64,000 nt of DNA from the NCBI GenBank assembly GCA_021776615.1, contig JAJFFO010000007.1:1-64000 (forward strand), written 5' to 3'. Positions 8,567 to 17,443 of this stretch are shown here, piece by piece (within the stretch, counting starts at the first letter, position 1; every line of letters starts with the position of its first letter). The stretch comes from Robiginitomaculum sp. (GTDB taxonomy: Bacteria > Pseudomonadota > Alphaproteobacteria > Caulobacterales > Maricaulaceae). The position numbers were made by a program, and so were the translations under genes. The notes beneath the pieces were generated by a model, which saw only the letters and a list, made by a program, of their open reading frames with translations, was not told the origin of the DNA and did not search any database.

Positions 8567-9043
8567 GTGAAAAACACCAACATACAAAACACCATTCAAG
8601 GCATGCTCGATTTTGCGCTGATAGAGAATTGCTTTGAACAAACCATGCTAGCCTATAATGAGCGGCGTTGGGATGATTTGTTGCACCATTTGGCCCCAAA
8701 ACCTCGCTCTGAGGTTTCCAAAGCCCTTAAAGAACACGGCGAGCAATTCATTATCGACACCGGACAAATCCCGCATATCTGGCAATATCAACACGCAATG
8801 CCCGCCGGGAAAAATTTATTTCAAATTTATGCGCTGATGGCCAATTACAATGCCGGTGAGGAATTGAAGACCTATAAATTGGTTTTCGTCCGCGCGCAAA
8901 AAAGGAAAGATGATAATGCAAACACGCCGCAATGGTTGCTCTCCACAGCAGTGGAGGTCAGCGAAGAGGTTTATAATCAGGGCATTTATGCGTGTTTGCA
9001 ATGGGCACCGGGCTACTATTATTACCCCCTAGAAGACGATTGA
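8567..9043 (+). CDS. Hypothetical cytosolic protein
   Basis: A 158-residue protein with no signal peptide, following the exported pair after 25 bp, so likely in the same transcript. The first codon is GTG without a good ribosome site; ATG 8603 is an alternative. The composition is that of a globular alpha/beta protein (ENCFEQTMLAYNERRWDDLLHHL at the N-terminus, a helical stretch). It ends YYYYPLEDD. No family recognised. A cytosolic member among secreted proteins may be an accessory, chaperone or immunity-like partner; that is a guess. Confidence 0.6.
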   Translation: MKNTNIQNTIQGMLDFALIENCFEQTMLAYNERRWDDLLHHLAPKPRSEVSKALKEHGEQFIIDTGQIPHIWQYQHAMPAGKNLFQIYALMANYNAGEELKTYKLVFVRAQKRKDDNANTPQWLLSTAVEVSEEVYNQGIYACLQWAPGYYYYPLEDD

Positions 9044-9051
9044 AATGACCA

Positions 9052-9073
9052 ATATACGCACAAGTGCTAATAT
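9052..9073 (+). promoter_or_regulatory. Shared dyad promoter/operator motif, copy 3
   Basis: ATATACGCAC, AA, GTGCTAATAT, identical to copy 2, followed by GCG as in copy 4. It lies 56 bp before the start of the exported-protein gene at 9130 and points towards it. Two copies 1.5 kb apart without other flanking similarity argue for a conserved regulatory site and against a recent duplication. Confidence 0.7.
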
Positions 9074-9129
9074 GCGTCAGCGCTAACCAACCCTATTTTC
9101 CAATCACAAACATTAGATTGGAGGTAAAA

Positions 9130-9555
9130 ATGAACCCGCTAACGATAACACTAAAAGCTAGTGCGCTATCCATGGTCATTGGCTTAGGACTGGCAACTCT
9201 TACATCAAGCCCGGCACAGGCGCAGGTCGACAGCAGTAAGCATTGGTACACGGTTTTTACCAAAGGTAGTCTGCCGGCCGGGGGCGGTTGTGCCAGTGTC
9301 GACATTAAATATGTGACAGCACCCAATATGCGCGCAAACCAGTTGATGGCACCACCTTATGGATTTACCCGTGTCTTCAAAAACAGCAGCAGCGTGCGCA
9401 CCCGCGCGCGCGGCGGCTGGTGCCCAAAATCAATCAGTGCGGCAACATGTGAAGGCCGCGAAAAATTGCGGGACAAAAACGTGTGGCACAATTGGCTTGC
9501 CCGCCACTCCTGCGCAACGGTGCGGTGGAATAACACGATTTTGTACAGCAAATAA
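9130..9555 (+). CDS. Small exported protein under the shared dyad motif
   Basis: The start is ATG 9130 with GGAGG 6 nt upstream; an in-frame extension to 9064 would enter the dyad motif. The 141-residue product has a textbook signal peptide cleaved near SSPAQAQ. The mature part is basic and holds five cysteines (GGGCASV, GWCPKS, ATCEG, HSCAT). No family recognised. It is transcribed alone, with about 650 bp free of genes behind it. Confidence 0.7.
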   Translation: MNPLTITLKASALSMVIGLGLATLTSSPAQAQVDSSKHWYTVFTKGSLPAGGGCASVDIKYVTAPNMRANQLMAPPYGFTRVFKNSSSVRTRARGGWCPKSISAATCEGREKLRDKNVWHNWLARHSCATVRWNNTILYSK

Positions 9556-10210
9556 GCAGCGCACTGACGCCGTGACCACGGCCATAAGTAAAAGAAGAGA
9601 GCTTTAATAACCGACAAGTGTGAGCGCTAAAAATCGCGAAATTTATCTCTATTTTCATTCTGGCTTTAGCCGCGGGTGTCGGGGCGTCGCTTTCCCGTCC
9701 CGTTGGGTGCGGCAACGATCTACTTGTCCTTTTGTGTACAGCTTCGCGCACAAAGGAGCGCAATTATTTTGGCGTATACGGCATAAAGTGTTGATTTATT
9801 GGTGAAATTACCTTAGTGCTCTCATACAATGAAACCAACCAGATAACCTCTCGGCCGCACCAATTTTCTAAATTTTTGAAATTTAACGATCATTTTTTGG
9901 TTGGCGTCACGAATTTTAGCCCCCCTTAAGTCATTGTATTTCTTATTCTTTCCGACCCTGATTCTGATTAGGCTAAGGGCAGTTAATCCCCGTGAGCGAA
10001 CATCCCGTGAGTGGCAATTATTCGTCAATAACAATCGATGCCTTGCTTTTAGTATCCGTCGCATGATGAGCGTAATATGGGCAATCAATGAGCCTGTAAC
10101 CGTTGAAGCGAAACGCCGAGACAAGCTGTTCAAAATGTGACTTCAAGGCGGTTATGCTCGGCGGAAAGCTTCGACCATCCAACACGCCCCCATCTCTGTG
10201 GCACCCGAGC
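9556..10210. other. 655-bp stretch without a convincing gene
   Basis: No open frame here has a good start, ribosome site and protein-like composition. Read on the minus strand, 10018-10210 gives a stretch (ALKSHFEQLVSAFRFNGYRL) that looks protein-like and may be the remains of a gene, but it has no credible start and runs into the end of the FG-GAP gene. No clear terminator or repeat was seen. Confidence 0.4.
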
Positions 10211-12028
10211 CTATTCCTTTGGGATCGTTGTGCCGCCAATGATGATTAGATTACCTACGTCCAGCGTCGCTGCGGCAACACCATTGCCACGCATCTCGTT
10301 GATCACGAGATCATCGCGGCCGTCATTGTCCATGTCTGCGGATGTCGCGCTGTACATCAAAGTATCGCCAAGGTCGTTTGGCGATGTTCCACCTTTTGCG
10401 CCGAAAATATCGGTAATACGCAGCGTGGTTGGGCTGGGCTTTAGGCCCTGTTGAAAGTCGACTGTCGCCGGCCAGGTTCCTGCCTGCCCCCAGACGACAT
10501 GCATTATTCCAGCCTCCGTTCGTCCCATCGGATTTGCCGTCGGGGAGCCTATCGCCAAATCGTCGAAACCATCATTGTCGAAATCGCCGTGCGCGGTCGT
10601 GTCGCTGGAGATCGCCCCAGCTTCCGGCCCGAAGAATGTAGTTACTTGTAAATCGTTCGGCACATTGCCCATATCGAAGCTGCGGTTTTTTAGATTCGCA
10701 GCCGAGAAAAACACATGACCAAGGCCGGCATTGGCGCGGGTCAATGGCTGCCCGGTAATATCACCAAAAAACACGTCTGCATCACGGTCACCATTATAGT
10801 CGAGCCCGCCAAGCATTTCTTCACCGAATCGATCATTCGTAAACTGTCCCGCAACTGTACCGCCATCGATTCTCGTCGAGCCCATCGGCAGGGAATCCAT
10901 GGTGAACACAAGCCCCGCAGGCCACGATGCACCGGTCGGAACATTATCGTCCCAAAGGATGAATACGATACCGCCAATATTGCCGCTGCTGCCTTCCGCC
11001 GTACCTGCCGCCGCACCCTCTGCAAGCAAAACGCCGCCGGCGCGATTCAACGAAGCCGACGCCAAAACTTCCGCGCGTAGGTTGCCGTCAAGGTCCGCTA
11101 CGGCGACCGTCGACCCCAAGTGAAAGCGCTCGCTACCCGCTGGCGGCAATATCTTGAATATATGGCCGACCAAAGGAGTCGCGCCGAAATTCGCCATGTC
11201 GACCGTCAGATTCGCGTTGAGGTGAGCGCCGCCGCGGATGACGTAAACAGCGCCGCTATTGGTAGCCCCACCATTGTCCTCCTGGTCCGCGCCGACGGCA
11301 AGATCGTCGATACCATCGCCGGTAACGTCGCCTTCACGCATCCAGAACCCCATTCGATCAAGCGCCGCAGCGCCAACAATCGTAACGACGGTCACGGTCG
11401 CCGGCGGCGTTCGCAGATCCAGCGGCGTGCCGTTGATCGCCATCGTGCGCAACTCAGGGCTGCCAACGACGATCGTCAGCGCGCCTGCACCAATACGGTC
11501 CGGCGCCGAAGCGCGGAAATTCGGACGGCCAATAATCAGATCACCGATACCGTCACCTGTAAGGTCCGCCATCCAGATCTCACCGCCCGTCGCTTCTTGA
11601 ACACCATCGCCAAAAATCGACAGGACTCGGGTGTTGGGAACCGCAAGGTCAATATCCTGAGCAATCAGGCTATCGCCGAAAATCACTTGCACGCTACCGG
11701 CGCGCGTGCGGCCTAATGGCGAGTCAATCATGTTGGCGCGTGCAAAGTCGAGGTGACCGTCGCCGTCGAGATCATGCCCTCCCGCCACCGGCATTCCGAA
11801 ACGCCCGTCGCCAGCCGCACCGCTGCCGGAAGCGCGCAAAAAGCCGGCACCTGTAAGGCCCTGCAAATCCAAATTCTGGTTTGTGGGCGGAGGAGGAGGT
11901 GGAGGTGGAGGTGGTACAGTGGGCGGGGGAGGTGGCGGCGTCGGCGTGTCCGAGTTGCCGCAACCAGCCAACAACATTACGCAAAACAGCGCCAACATGG
12001 CACCAAAAAACTGGGTTTTATTGGGCAT
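10211..12028 (-). CDS. FG-GAP/integrin-alpha repeat lipoprotein
   Basis: A 605-residue protein with a lipoprotein signal (VMLLAGC, Cys near residue 23). Two polyproline runs then form an extended linker at about residues 31-50. The rest is a series of FG-GAP repeats, each with a calcium-binding loop: DLDGDGHLDF, DLTGDGIGDLIIG, DVTGDGIDDLAVG, DLDGN, DYNGDRDADVFFG, DFDNDGFDDLAIG, DMDNDGRDDLVI. Seven such repeats match one beta-propeller like that of integrin alpha chains. It is presumably outer-membrane anchored, with the propeller held away from the surface by the proline rod, and mediates binding; the partner is unknown. Its base composition seems richer in G+C than the exported-protein genes to its left. 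A pair of direct repeats lies just upstream. Confidence 0.88.
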   Translation of the reverse strand: MPNKTQFFGAMLALFCVMLLAGCGNSDTPTPPPPPPTVPPPPPPPPPPTNQNLDLQGLTGAGFLRASGSGAAGDGRFGMPVAGGHDLDGDGHLDFARANMIDSPLGRTRAGSVQVIFGDSLIAQDIDLAVPNTRVLSIFGDGVQEATGGEIWMADLTGDGIGDLIIGRPNFRASAPDRIGAGALTIVVGSPELRTMAINGTPLDLRTPPATVTVVTIVGAAALDRMGFWMREGDVTGDGIDDLAVGADQEDNGGATNSGAVYVIRGGAHLNANLTVDMANFGATPLVGHIFKILPPAGSERFHLGSTVAVADLDGNLRAEVLASASLNRAGGVLLAEGAAAGTAEGSSGNIGGIVFILWDDNVPTGASWPAGLVFTMDSLPMGSTRIDGGTVAGQFTNDRFGEEMLGGLDYNGDRDADVFFGDITGQPLTRANAGLGHVFFSAANLKNRSFDMGNVPNDLQVTTFFGPEAGAISSDTTAHGDFDNDGFDDLAIGSPTANPMGRTEAGIMHVVWGQAGTWPATVDFQQGLKPSPTTLRITDIFGAKGGTSPNDLGDTLMYSATSADMDNDGRDDLVINEMRGNGVAAATLDVGNLIIIGGTTIPKE

Positions 12029-12037
12029 GGCATCCTC

Positions 12038-12078
12038 ATTAATCCATAGGGTTTACCCAAGATTAATCCATAGGGTTT
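12038..12078 (-). repeat. Two 17-bp direct repeats before the FG-GAP gene
   Basis: ATTAATCCATAGGGTTT occurs at 12038-12054 and 12062-12078, a 24-bp period. The first copy is 10 bp from the start codon of the FG-GAP lipoprotein gene, so the pair lies in its leader or promoter. It could be a tandem binding site, or a slippage duplication. Confidence 0.55.
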
Positions 12079-12379
12079 TCCCCGGCAAGTTAAATTTTGA
12101 CAAATCTATTTCCGAGTAATGAGGTTTCGAGCTTTCAAATCATAGTTATAAATGAAGTTTAGCTAATGTCCGTTTCTTCCACCAAAATAGACATTAGTAG
12201 GGGGCTGGCAAACAACGGGTACTGACACAAGTCGCCGCATTTTTGATCTCACGACAATGCCCTCCGCATCCGTCTTCGATGAGGCAGCCCTCCACAAATA
12301 AAATGTCCGCCAGGGTACGCACCCAGAGTTTCTGACCCCTCCGCCTGTTAGCGACGCATGATAAAGTTTCAACTAAAAA
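12079..12379. other. Intergenic region with an 8-bp inverted repeat
   Basis: No gene is seen between the repeat pair and the second kinase. CTAATGTC (12163-12170) and GACATTAG (12190-12197) form a perfect inverted repeat with a 19-bp spacer, about 180 bp before the kinase start. It could be an operator or a weak RNA hairpin; no T-run follows, so it is not a standard terminator. Confidence 0.4.
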
Positions 12380-15085
12380 GTGTTAAACTACATAACAAAC
12401 AACAAAATTCAGGAAAGGTTAATCCAATTACGCAATCATCCCTATAGCTGGACCTTTGCTCAAAAGGTCGGCGTTGATCTTGGGGATTTCAACTTGCATA
12501 CACATTTTCGAGCTTTGACTTGCTTGATCGCTGTTTTTTGGTTTGCGGGCTGGCCTGCCGCAGGACGAGCACCTGCCAAAAACGAAAATGCGCACCCCAT
12601 AAACAAACCAATACCAGCAAGTGGAATTATCGATCTAACCGCGCATGATTTTTCTGCCGGCACCAAGGTCAAACTCACGGACAATTGGGAATTTTTCTGG
12701 AAAGCGTTTATTTCCCCGGGAAACACCCTCGCAAAGAGCGAAAAAACCGCTTCCCTACCGCACAATTGGGACGGTCAAATTTTTGAAAATGAAAAGAACA
12801 AAGGCACTGGCTTTGCCACCTATCGTTTAACGGTATTGCTTCCTGCCAATGCCCCGCCGCTGGCCTTATCTTCCAGAGGCTTATCCTATGCCAGTCACAT
12901 CTATGCCAATGGCGTACTTATTCAGGCCAAAGGGAAGCCCGGAGCCCAAAGGGCGGATGAAATCCCCCAAAGCTACGGCATGGTTTCCCTCTTGCCCTCG
13001 CCTTCAATTGTCGACAATACATCACTGCCGCTGACAACGAAAAACGCGCCTAATGAAATAGAGCTAATCATTCATCTCTCCAATTATTTTCATGCCAAAG
13101 GCGGCGTCGCCGAACCTTTGGTCATCGGCAATGCCAAGGCCATGATGCTGTTAGACAATCAGAAGAACCTGGCATTGCGCATGATGATCGGCGTCATGCT
13201 GGCGCTTACTCTCTACCATCTGGTTTTATTTGCCGCCCGACCCGCCGAGAGAGTACCGTTGCAGTTCGCCGCCTATATGAGCGCTGTGCTGGTATATATC
13301 GTTGTCAGCAATAATGTCCTTTCCATGATTGGATATGACGTTCCCGCCAGCCTGTTATTGCGACTAGAATACTTTAGCCTGATTATTGGCGCTTACTTTG
13401 TCTTGCAATTCATGTGGGGACTTTACCCGCAATTGCGCCTGCCAAAAATCAACATGGTATTTTCCGTCTATGTCGCGGTGTTCAGTTGCATCGCCCTGTT
13501 ATTTCCAGCACGGCTTTACACCTTGCTTTTACCGCTTTTCCAATTGGGCGTTTTAACTGCCGTTACCATCGCATTGGCAATTGTCCTGACCGCGATAAAA
13601 GAAAAGTTGCCCCACGCAAGGGTGCTATTGCTCGCTTGCTTGGGCATATTAATCGGCACGGTTTATGGCGTTTTAACCCATAAAGCGGGCGGCAGCGGCC
13701 CCGACAACGCTATCTATCTTTCCGTATGCTTTTTTATTCTCACCCAAGCAGTTGTTATCGGCCGTCAGGCGGCATTGGCAACAGAAACCTTAGAGAAATT
13801 GCGGGAAAAGTTGCAAAATACCAATTTCCAATTGGAAACACGGGTCGCCGAACGCACTAAAGAACTGCAGGCCTCGGTAAAAAAGGCCAATACGGCTAAT
13901 CAGGCCAAAACCGATTTTCTATCGATGATGAGCCATGAATTACGCACGCCCATGAATGCCGTGCTTGGCTCCGCGCAATCCTTAAAACATCAAGCCCTGC
14001 CCCAAGCTGCCAGCGACCTCGTCAACACTTTGAGCGATGCAGGGGAAATATTAATGACCTTGCTTAACGACATTCTCGACCTCGCCAAAATTGAAGCCGG
14101 GAAATTGGAAATTGAGGAAAGTGACGTTGATTTGCGCGAACTTTTGGGTGGTGTAGAGCGGATGTATCGCCCGCAAATTGATGATAAGGGCCTGTCATTT
14201 TCCTTAAACATTGAAGACGATGTTCCGCAATTGGTTCGTGGCGACACGACCCGGATTCGGCAAATTATTTTCAATCTGGTTTCAAACGCTGTCAAATTTA
14301 CCACCGAAGGCAGCGTATCCATTCAAACCAAGGCATTGACAACTAATGCCAACCGCATTGCTTTGTGCATTACCGTTTCTGACACCGGCATTGGCATTGA
14401 CAAAAAAGCCAGAAAAAAACTGTTTAAACAATTTGAACAGGCGGAGAAGAGCACCTCCCGCCGCTTTGGTGGCACCGGGTTAGGCTTGGCAATATCCAAA
14501 GAATTGGCCGCATTAATGGGCGGCGATTTGACCCTCGACCCCAAAACAGGAGTCGGATCCTCATTTACGCTGCACCTTGATGTTGAAATCGCGGCGCAAA
14601 AGACAGCCGCGCCAAAGTCCAACAAACCAGCCGCCGAGACAAAGAGTATGCGGCGCAATTTGAGAATTCTTGCTGCCGAAGATAATATGATGAACCGGCA
14701 AGTGCTGACCGCGTTTTTGGCGAGCTTTAAACAAACAACCGAGTATGCAGACAATGGACAACAAGCGCTGGATATGTTGGCATGCAAGGCCTTTGATCTG
14801 GTTCTTATGGATATCCAGATGCCGATTATGGATGGTGTCAGCGCTGTCAAAGCCCTGCGCGCCGACAAAAACGGGCTCAATACCAATGTCCCGGTGGTCG
14901 CCATGACCGCCAATACCATGTCGGGCGATCGCGAGCGTTATCTTGATGCCGGCATGGATGGTTTTGTCCCTAAGCCAATGGATATTCGTGTGCTCTACAC
15001 CGAGATGGTACGTGCCACAGAAAAGAAAAGAACGCGGGCATTTGCCGCCAAACTCAAAAAGCCGCGCGCCAAGAGGCGGGCATAG
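12380..15085 (+). CDS. Second 7TMR-DISM hybrid sensor histidine kinase with receiver
   Basis: A 901-residue sensor starting at GTG. A hydrophobic segment near residues 45-60 acts as signal or anchor. A periplasmic DISM beta-sandwich (DNWEFFWKAF, LPHNWDGQ) spans about 75-250, and seven membrane segments span about 265-465. A coiled coil leads into HisKA with His519 in SHELRTP, an ATPase with NLVSNAVKF, SDTGIGI and FGGTGLGLAIS, and a receiver with Asp811 in LMDIQMP. The receiver is followed by the conserved Thr/Ala region (AMTANT) and Lys in PKPMD. The architecture parallels the kinase at 4369, but the kinase cores differ (this one is of the BarA/RcsC-like class). No phosphotransfer protein or response regulator lies next to it. 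The basic tail (KKPRAKRRA) is unusual. Confidence 0.88.
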   Translation: MLNYITNNKIQERLIQLRNHPYSWTFAQKVGVDLGDFNLHTHFRALTCLIAVFWFAGWPAAGRAPAKNENAHPINKPIPASGIIDLTAHDFSAGTKVKLTDNWEFFWKAFISPGNTLAKSEKTASLPHNWDGQIFENEKNKGTGFATYRLTVLLPANAPPLALSSRGLSYASHIYANGVLIQAKGKPGAQRADEIPQSYGMVSLLPSPSIVDNTSLPLTTKNAPNEIELIIHLSNYFHAKGGVAEPLVIGNAKAMMLLDNQKNLALRMMIGVMLALTLYHLVLFAARPAERVPLQFAAYMSAVLVYIVVSNNVLSMIGYDVPASLLLRLEYFSLIIGAYFVLQFMWGLYPQLRLPKINMVFSVYVAVFSCIALLFPARLYTLLLPLFQLGVLTAVTIALAIVLTAIKEKLPHARVLLLACLGILIGTVYGVLTHKAGGSGPDNAIYLSVCFFILTQAVVIGRQAALATETLEKLREKLQNTNFQLETRVAERTKELQASVKKANTANQAKTDFLSMMSHELRTPMNAVLGSAQSLKHQALPQAASDLVNTLSDAGEILMTLLNDILDLAKIEAGKLEIEESDVDLRELLGGVERMYRPQIDDKGLSFSLNIEDDVPQLVRGDTTRIRQIIFNLVSNAVKFTTEGSVSIQTKALTTNANRIALCITVSDTGIGIDKKARKKLFKQFEQAEKSTSRRFGGTGLGLAISKELAALMGGDLTLDPKTGVGSSFTLHLDVEIAAQKTAAPKSNKPAAETKSMRRNLRILAAEDNMMNRQVLTAFLASFKQTTEYADNGQQALDMLACKAFDLVLMDIQMPIMDGVSAVKALRADKNGLNTNVPVVAMTANTMSGDRERYLDAGMDGFVPKPMDIRVLYTEMVRATEKKRTRAFAAKLKKPRAKRRA

Positions 15086-15204
15086 GTTTTTCTGTGTTGA
15101 CGGACGAAGGCTTGCTTCACCCGCACAGCAGTTTGCGCTCTTCCTTACATATGAATGCCGCCTGCGGCGTCAAACGCATAAATCATTAATCGACTTTATC
15201 AATT

Positions 15205-15264
15205 AGTGTGGCAAATAAAATTCGTTAGATAAATAAATGAATTGATATATCTTGGTGCCACACT
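15205..15264. promoter_or_regulatory. Long-spaced inverted repeat in the catalase promoter region
   Basis: AGTGTGGCA (15205-15213) and TGCCACACT (15256-15264) are perfect complements separated by 42 bp of AT-rich DNA, ending 16 bp before the catalase start. They may be two half-sites of a regulator or the stem of a leader hairpin. No known peroxide-regulator consensus is obvious. Confidence 0.45.
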
Positions 15265-15280
15265 TCAACAGGAGCCAAAA

Positions 15281-16714
15281 ATGACCAAAAAACTTACTAC
15301 TGCCGCTGGCTGTCCCGTCAGCGACAATCAAAACGTCAAAACCGCCGGTCCTCGCGGGCCACAATTGCTGCAGGACGTTTGGTTTCTCGAAAAGCTTGCG
15401 CATTTTGACCGCGAAGTTATCCCCGAGCGGCGCATGCACGCTAAAGGCTCCGCCGCTTACGGCACCTTCACCGTGACCGATGACATCACCAAATATACCC
15501 GCGCTAAAATCTTCTCAAATATTGGCAAAAAAACCGAACTGTTCACACGCTTTACCACCGTTGCCGGTGAACGCGGAGCCGCCGATGCCGAGCGCGACAT
15601 TCGCGGTTTCGCCATTAAGTTTTACACCGAAGAAGGCAATTGGGATCTGGTCGGCAATAATACGCCGGTATTTTTCTTGCGCGATCCTTTAAAATTCCCC
15701 GACCTCAACCATGCGGTCAAACGCGATCCGCGCACCAATATGCGCAGCGCCCAAAACAATTGGGATTTTTGGACTTCCCTGCCCGAAGCCTTGCACCAAG
15801 TGACCATTGTGATGAGCGATCGCGGCCTGCCCGCTACCTATCGGCATATGGACGGATTTGGCAGTCACACCTTTAGCATGATCAATGCTGCCAATGAGCG
15901 TACCTGGGTGAAATTCCACTTTAAAACCCAGCAAGGCATTAAAAACCTGACTGATGCAGAAGCTGCCGAACTGGTCGGTAAAGATCGCGAAAGCCATCAG
16001 CGCGACCTTTTTGAAGCGGTTGAAAATGGCGATTTTCCAAAATGGACCATGTACATTCAGGTCATGAGCGAAGCACAGGCCGAAGCCAGCCCGTTCAACC
16101 CGTTTGATCTGACCAAAATCTGGCCCCATGGCGATTATCCATTGATCCGCGTTGGCGAAATGGAGCTGAATCGCAATCCGGAAAACTTCTTTGCCGAAGT
16201 CGAACAATCAGCTTTCAACCCGGCGCAAGTAGTGCCCGGCATCAGCTTCTCTCCCGATAAAATGTTGCAAGGCCGCCTGTTCAGCTATGGCGATGCCCAG
16301 CGTTACCGTTTGGGTGTGAATCACCACCAAATCCCGGTAAATGCGCCGCGTTGCCCGGTTCACAGCTATCACCGTGACGGTCCCATGCGCGTTGATGGCA
16401 ATTATGGCGGTACCGTTGGCTATGAGCCCAATAACAAAGGCGAATGGGCCGAACAACCGGATTTCACCGAACCGGCTTTGGAATTGTCCGGTGCCGCCGC
16501 GCACTGGAACCACCGCGACGATGACGACTATTACTCCCAGCCGGGCAATCTCTTTCGCCTGCTGAGTGACGAGGAAAAACAAACCTTGTTCAACAATACC
16601 GCCGCAAATGTCGGCGGTGCGTCCAAAGACGTTCAGGAGCGGCACATTGCCAATTGCTCCAAAGCCGACCCGGCCTATGGTGCCGGCGTTCGCAAGGCGC
16701 TAGAGGCACTCTAA
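15281..16714 (+). CDS. katA: Monofunctional haem catalase (clade 3 type)
   Basis: Decomposes hydrogen peroxide to water and oxygen in the cytoplasm. The start is ATG 15281, with CAGGAG 8 nt upstream. The 477-residue length fits small-subunit catalases. Visible signatures are the distal active site [15 protein letters not shown] (His53), the SDRG segment, and the proximal haem-ligand motif [14 protein letters not shown] (Tyr336). The N-terminal [13 protein letters not shown] is typical of the family. It is a single-gene unit: an inverted repeat in front and a strong terminator behind. Confidence 0.95.
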   Translation: MTKKLTTAAGCPVSDNQNVKTAGPRGPQLLQDVWFLEKLAHFDREVIPERRMHAKGSAAYGTFTVTDDITKYTRAKIFSNIGKKTELFTRFTTVAGERGAADAERDIRGFAIKFYTEEGNWDLVGNNTPVFFLRDPLKFPDLNHAVKRDPRTNMRSAQNNWDFWTSLPEALHQVTIVMSDRGLPATYRHMDGFGSHTFSMINAANERTWVKFHFKTQQGIKNLTDAEAAELVGKDRESHQRDLFEAVENGDFPKWTMYIQVMSEAQAEASPFNPFDLTKIWPHGDYPLIRVGEMELNRNPENFFAEVEQSAFNPAQVVPGISFSPDKMLQGRLFSYGDAQRYRLGVNHHQIPVNAPRCPVHSYHRDGPMRVDGNYGGTVGYEPNNKGEWAEQPDFTEPALELSGAAAHWNHRDDDDYYSQPGNLFRLLSDEEKQTLFNNTAANVGGASKDVQERHIANCSKADPAYGAGVRKALEAL

Positions 16715-16738
16715 AGCCTCGGCAAGAAGCACAAATAC

Positions 16739-16780
16739 CCGCTGGAAGTTCTGACATTAGAACCTCCAGCGGACTTTTTT
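16739..16780 (+). terminator. Rho-independent terminator of the catalase gene
   Basis: CCGCTGGA, A, GTTCT pairs with AGAAC, C, TCCAGCGG across a 6-nt loop (one A/C mismatch), followed after two bases by six T. It lies 25 bp after the catalase stop. Confidence 0.85.
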
Positions 16781-16796
16781 GGCCGAAGCCCAAAAA

Positions 16797-17207
16797 TTAT
16801 TTCATTTGTACGAAGTCGCTGGCCAGACGGTTCATTTTGAACAACACCAAGGTGTTGAAAATAATATCCATCATCGTGACAATCGCCGCGGTGCCCAGCA
16901 CCAACATTTGGAACTGGGACAGTGCTATATTGCCGACAATATTTAAAACCGCCAGAATGATCAGCGTAATAATCGGGATCAATGACAAAAACAGATCAAC
17001 CAAAGGCCCATCCTGCCCGACCCGCGAAAAGGCGGTTAACCCCATTTGGGTGGACAGATAGATCAAACAAATCACCATGACCGCAAAAAAGCCGACCACA
17101 TTTTCCGGTACGGCGATGATCATTAAGTTCTGCAATGCAAACAATACGATGACGATAGAAAAAATGACGGGCGAGCCCTCACGAAACAAAAATCTCAAAA
17201 TTGGCAT
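16797..17207 (-). CDS. Small integral membrane protein, unknown function
   Basis: The start is ATG 17205-17207, preceded by GGGGGA; a slightly longer frame would begin with TTG. The 136 residues form four predicted membrane helices (segments beginning near PVIFSIVIV, VVGFFAVMV, FLSLIPIITL and FQMLVLGTAA), with a short polar loop in the middle and a basic C-terminus. No family recognised. It is convergent with the catalase gene and shows no operon partner. Confidence 0.7.
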   Translation of the reverse strand: MPILRFLFREGSPVIFSIVIVLFALQNLMIIAVPENVVGFFAVMVICLIYLSTQMGLTAFSRVGQDGPLVDLFLSLIPIITLIILAVLNIVGNIALSQFQMLVLGTAAIVTMMDIIFNTLVLFKMNRLASDFVQMK

Positions 17208-17443
17208 AACTTCCCCCAATACGCTTAAACACAGGCGAGCCGCATAAACTTTTGAGCGGCCCTAACCACTCACTTGCGGCGCATTATAGAGTTTTTTTCG
17301 GCCTTGGGCAAAAAAACCGCGCCTTGGCAAAATTTTAAACCCTCAACGCCCCAATCAAGCCTTGCTCTGCCCCCCCTGTCTTTGGCATTGTCTTTGGCAT
17401 TGTCAGCATTAACATTTGTGCACCGCAATCTGAGGATAATTTT

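Noticed and set aside
9822-10239. Short frames on both strands in the 9.6-10.2 kb gap, including a protein-like minus frame ending at 10018
   Set aside because: No start, ribosome site or recognisable domain; too little evidence for a gene, though a remnant is possible.
11120-11716. 198-codon open frame on the plus strand inside the FG-GAP gene
   Set aside because: It is antisense to a clear repeat protein; the sense frame has lipobox and calcium loops, and the antisense product has repetitive Arg/Thr composition.
12163-12372. 69-codon minus-strand frame before the second kinase
   Set aside because: Overlaps the putative regulatory repeat and has no signal or motif.
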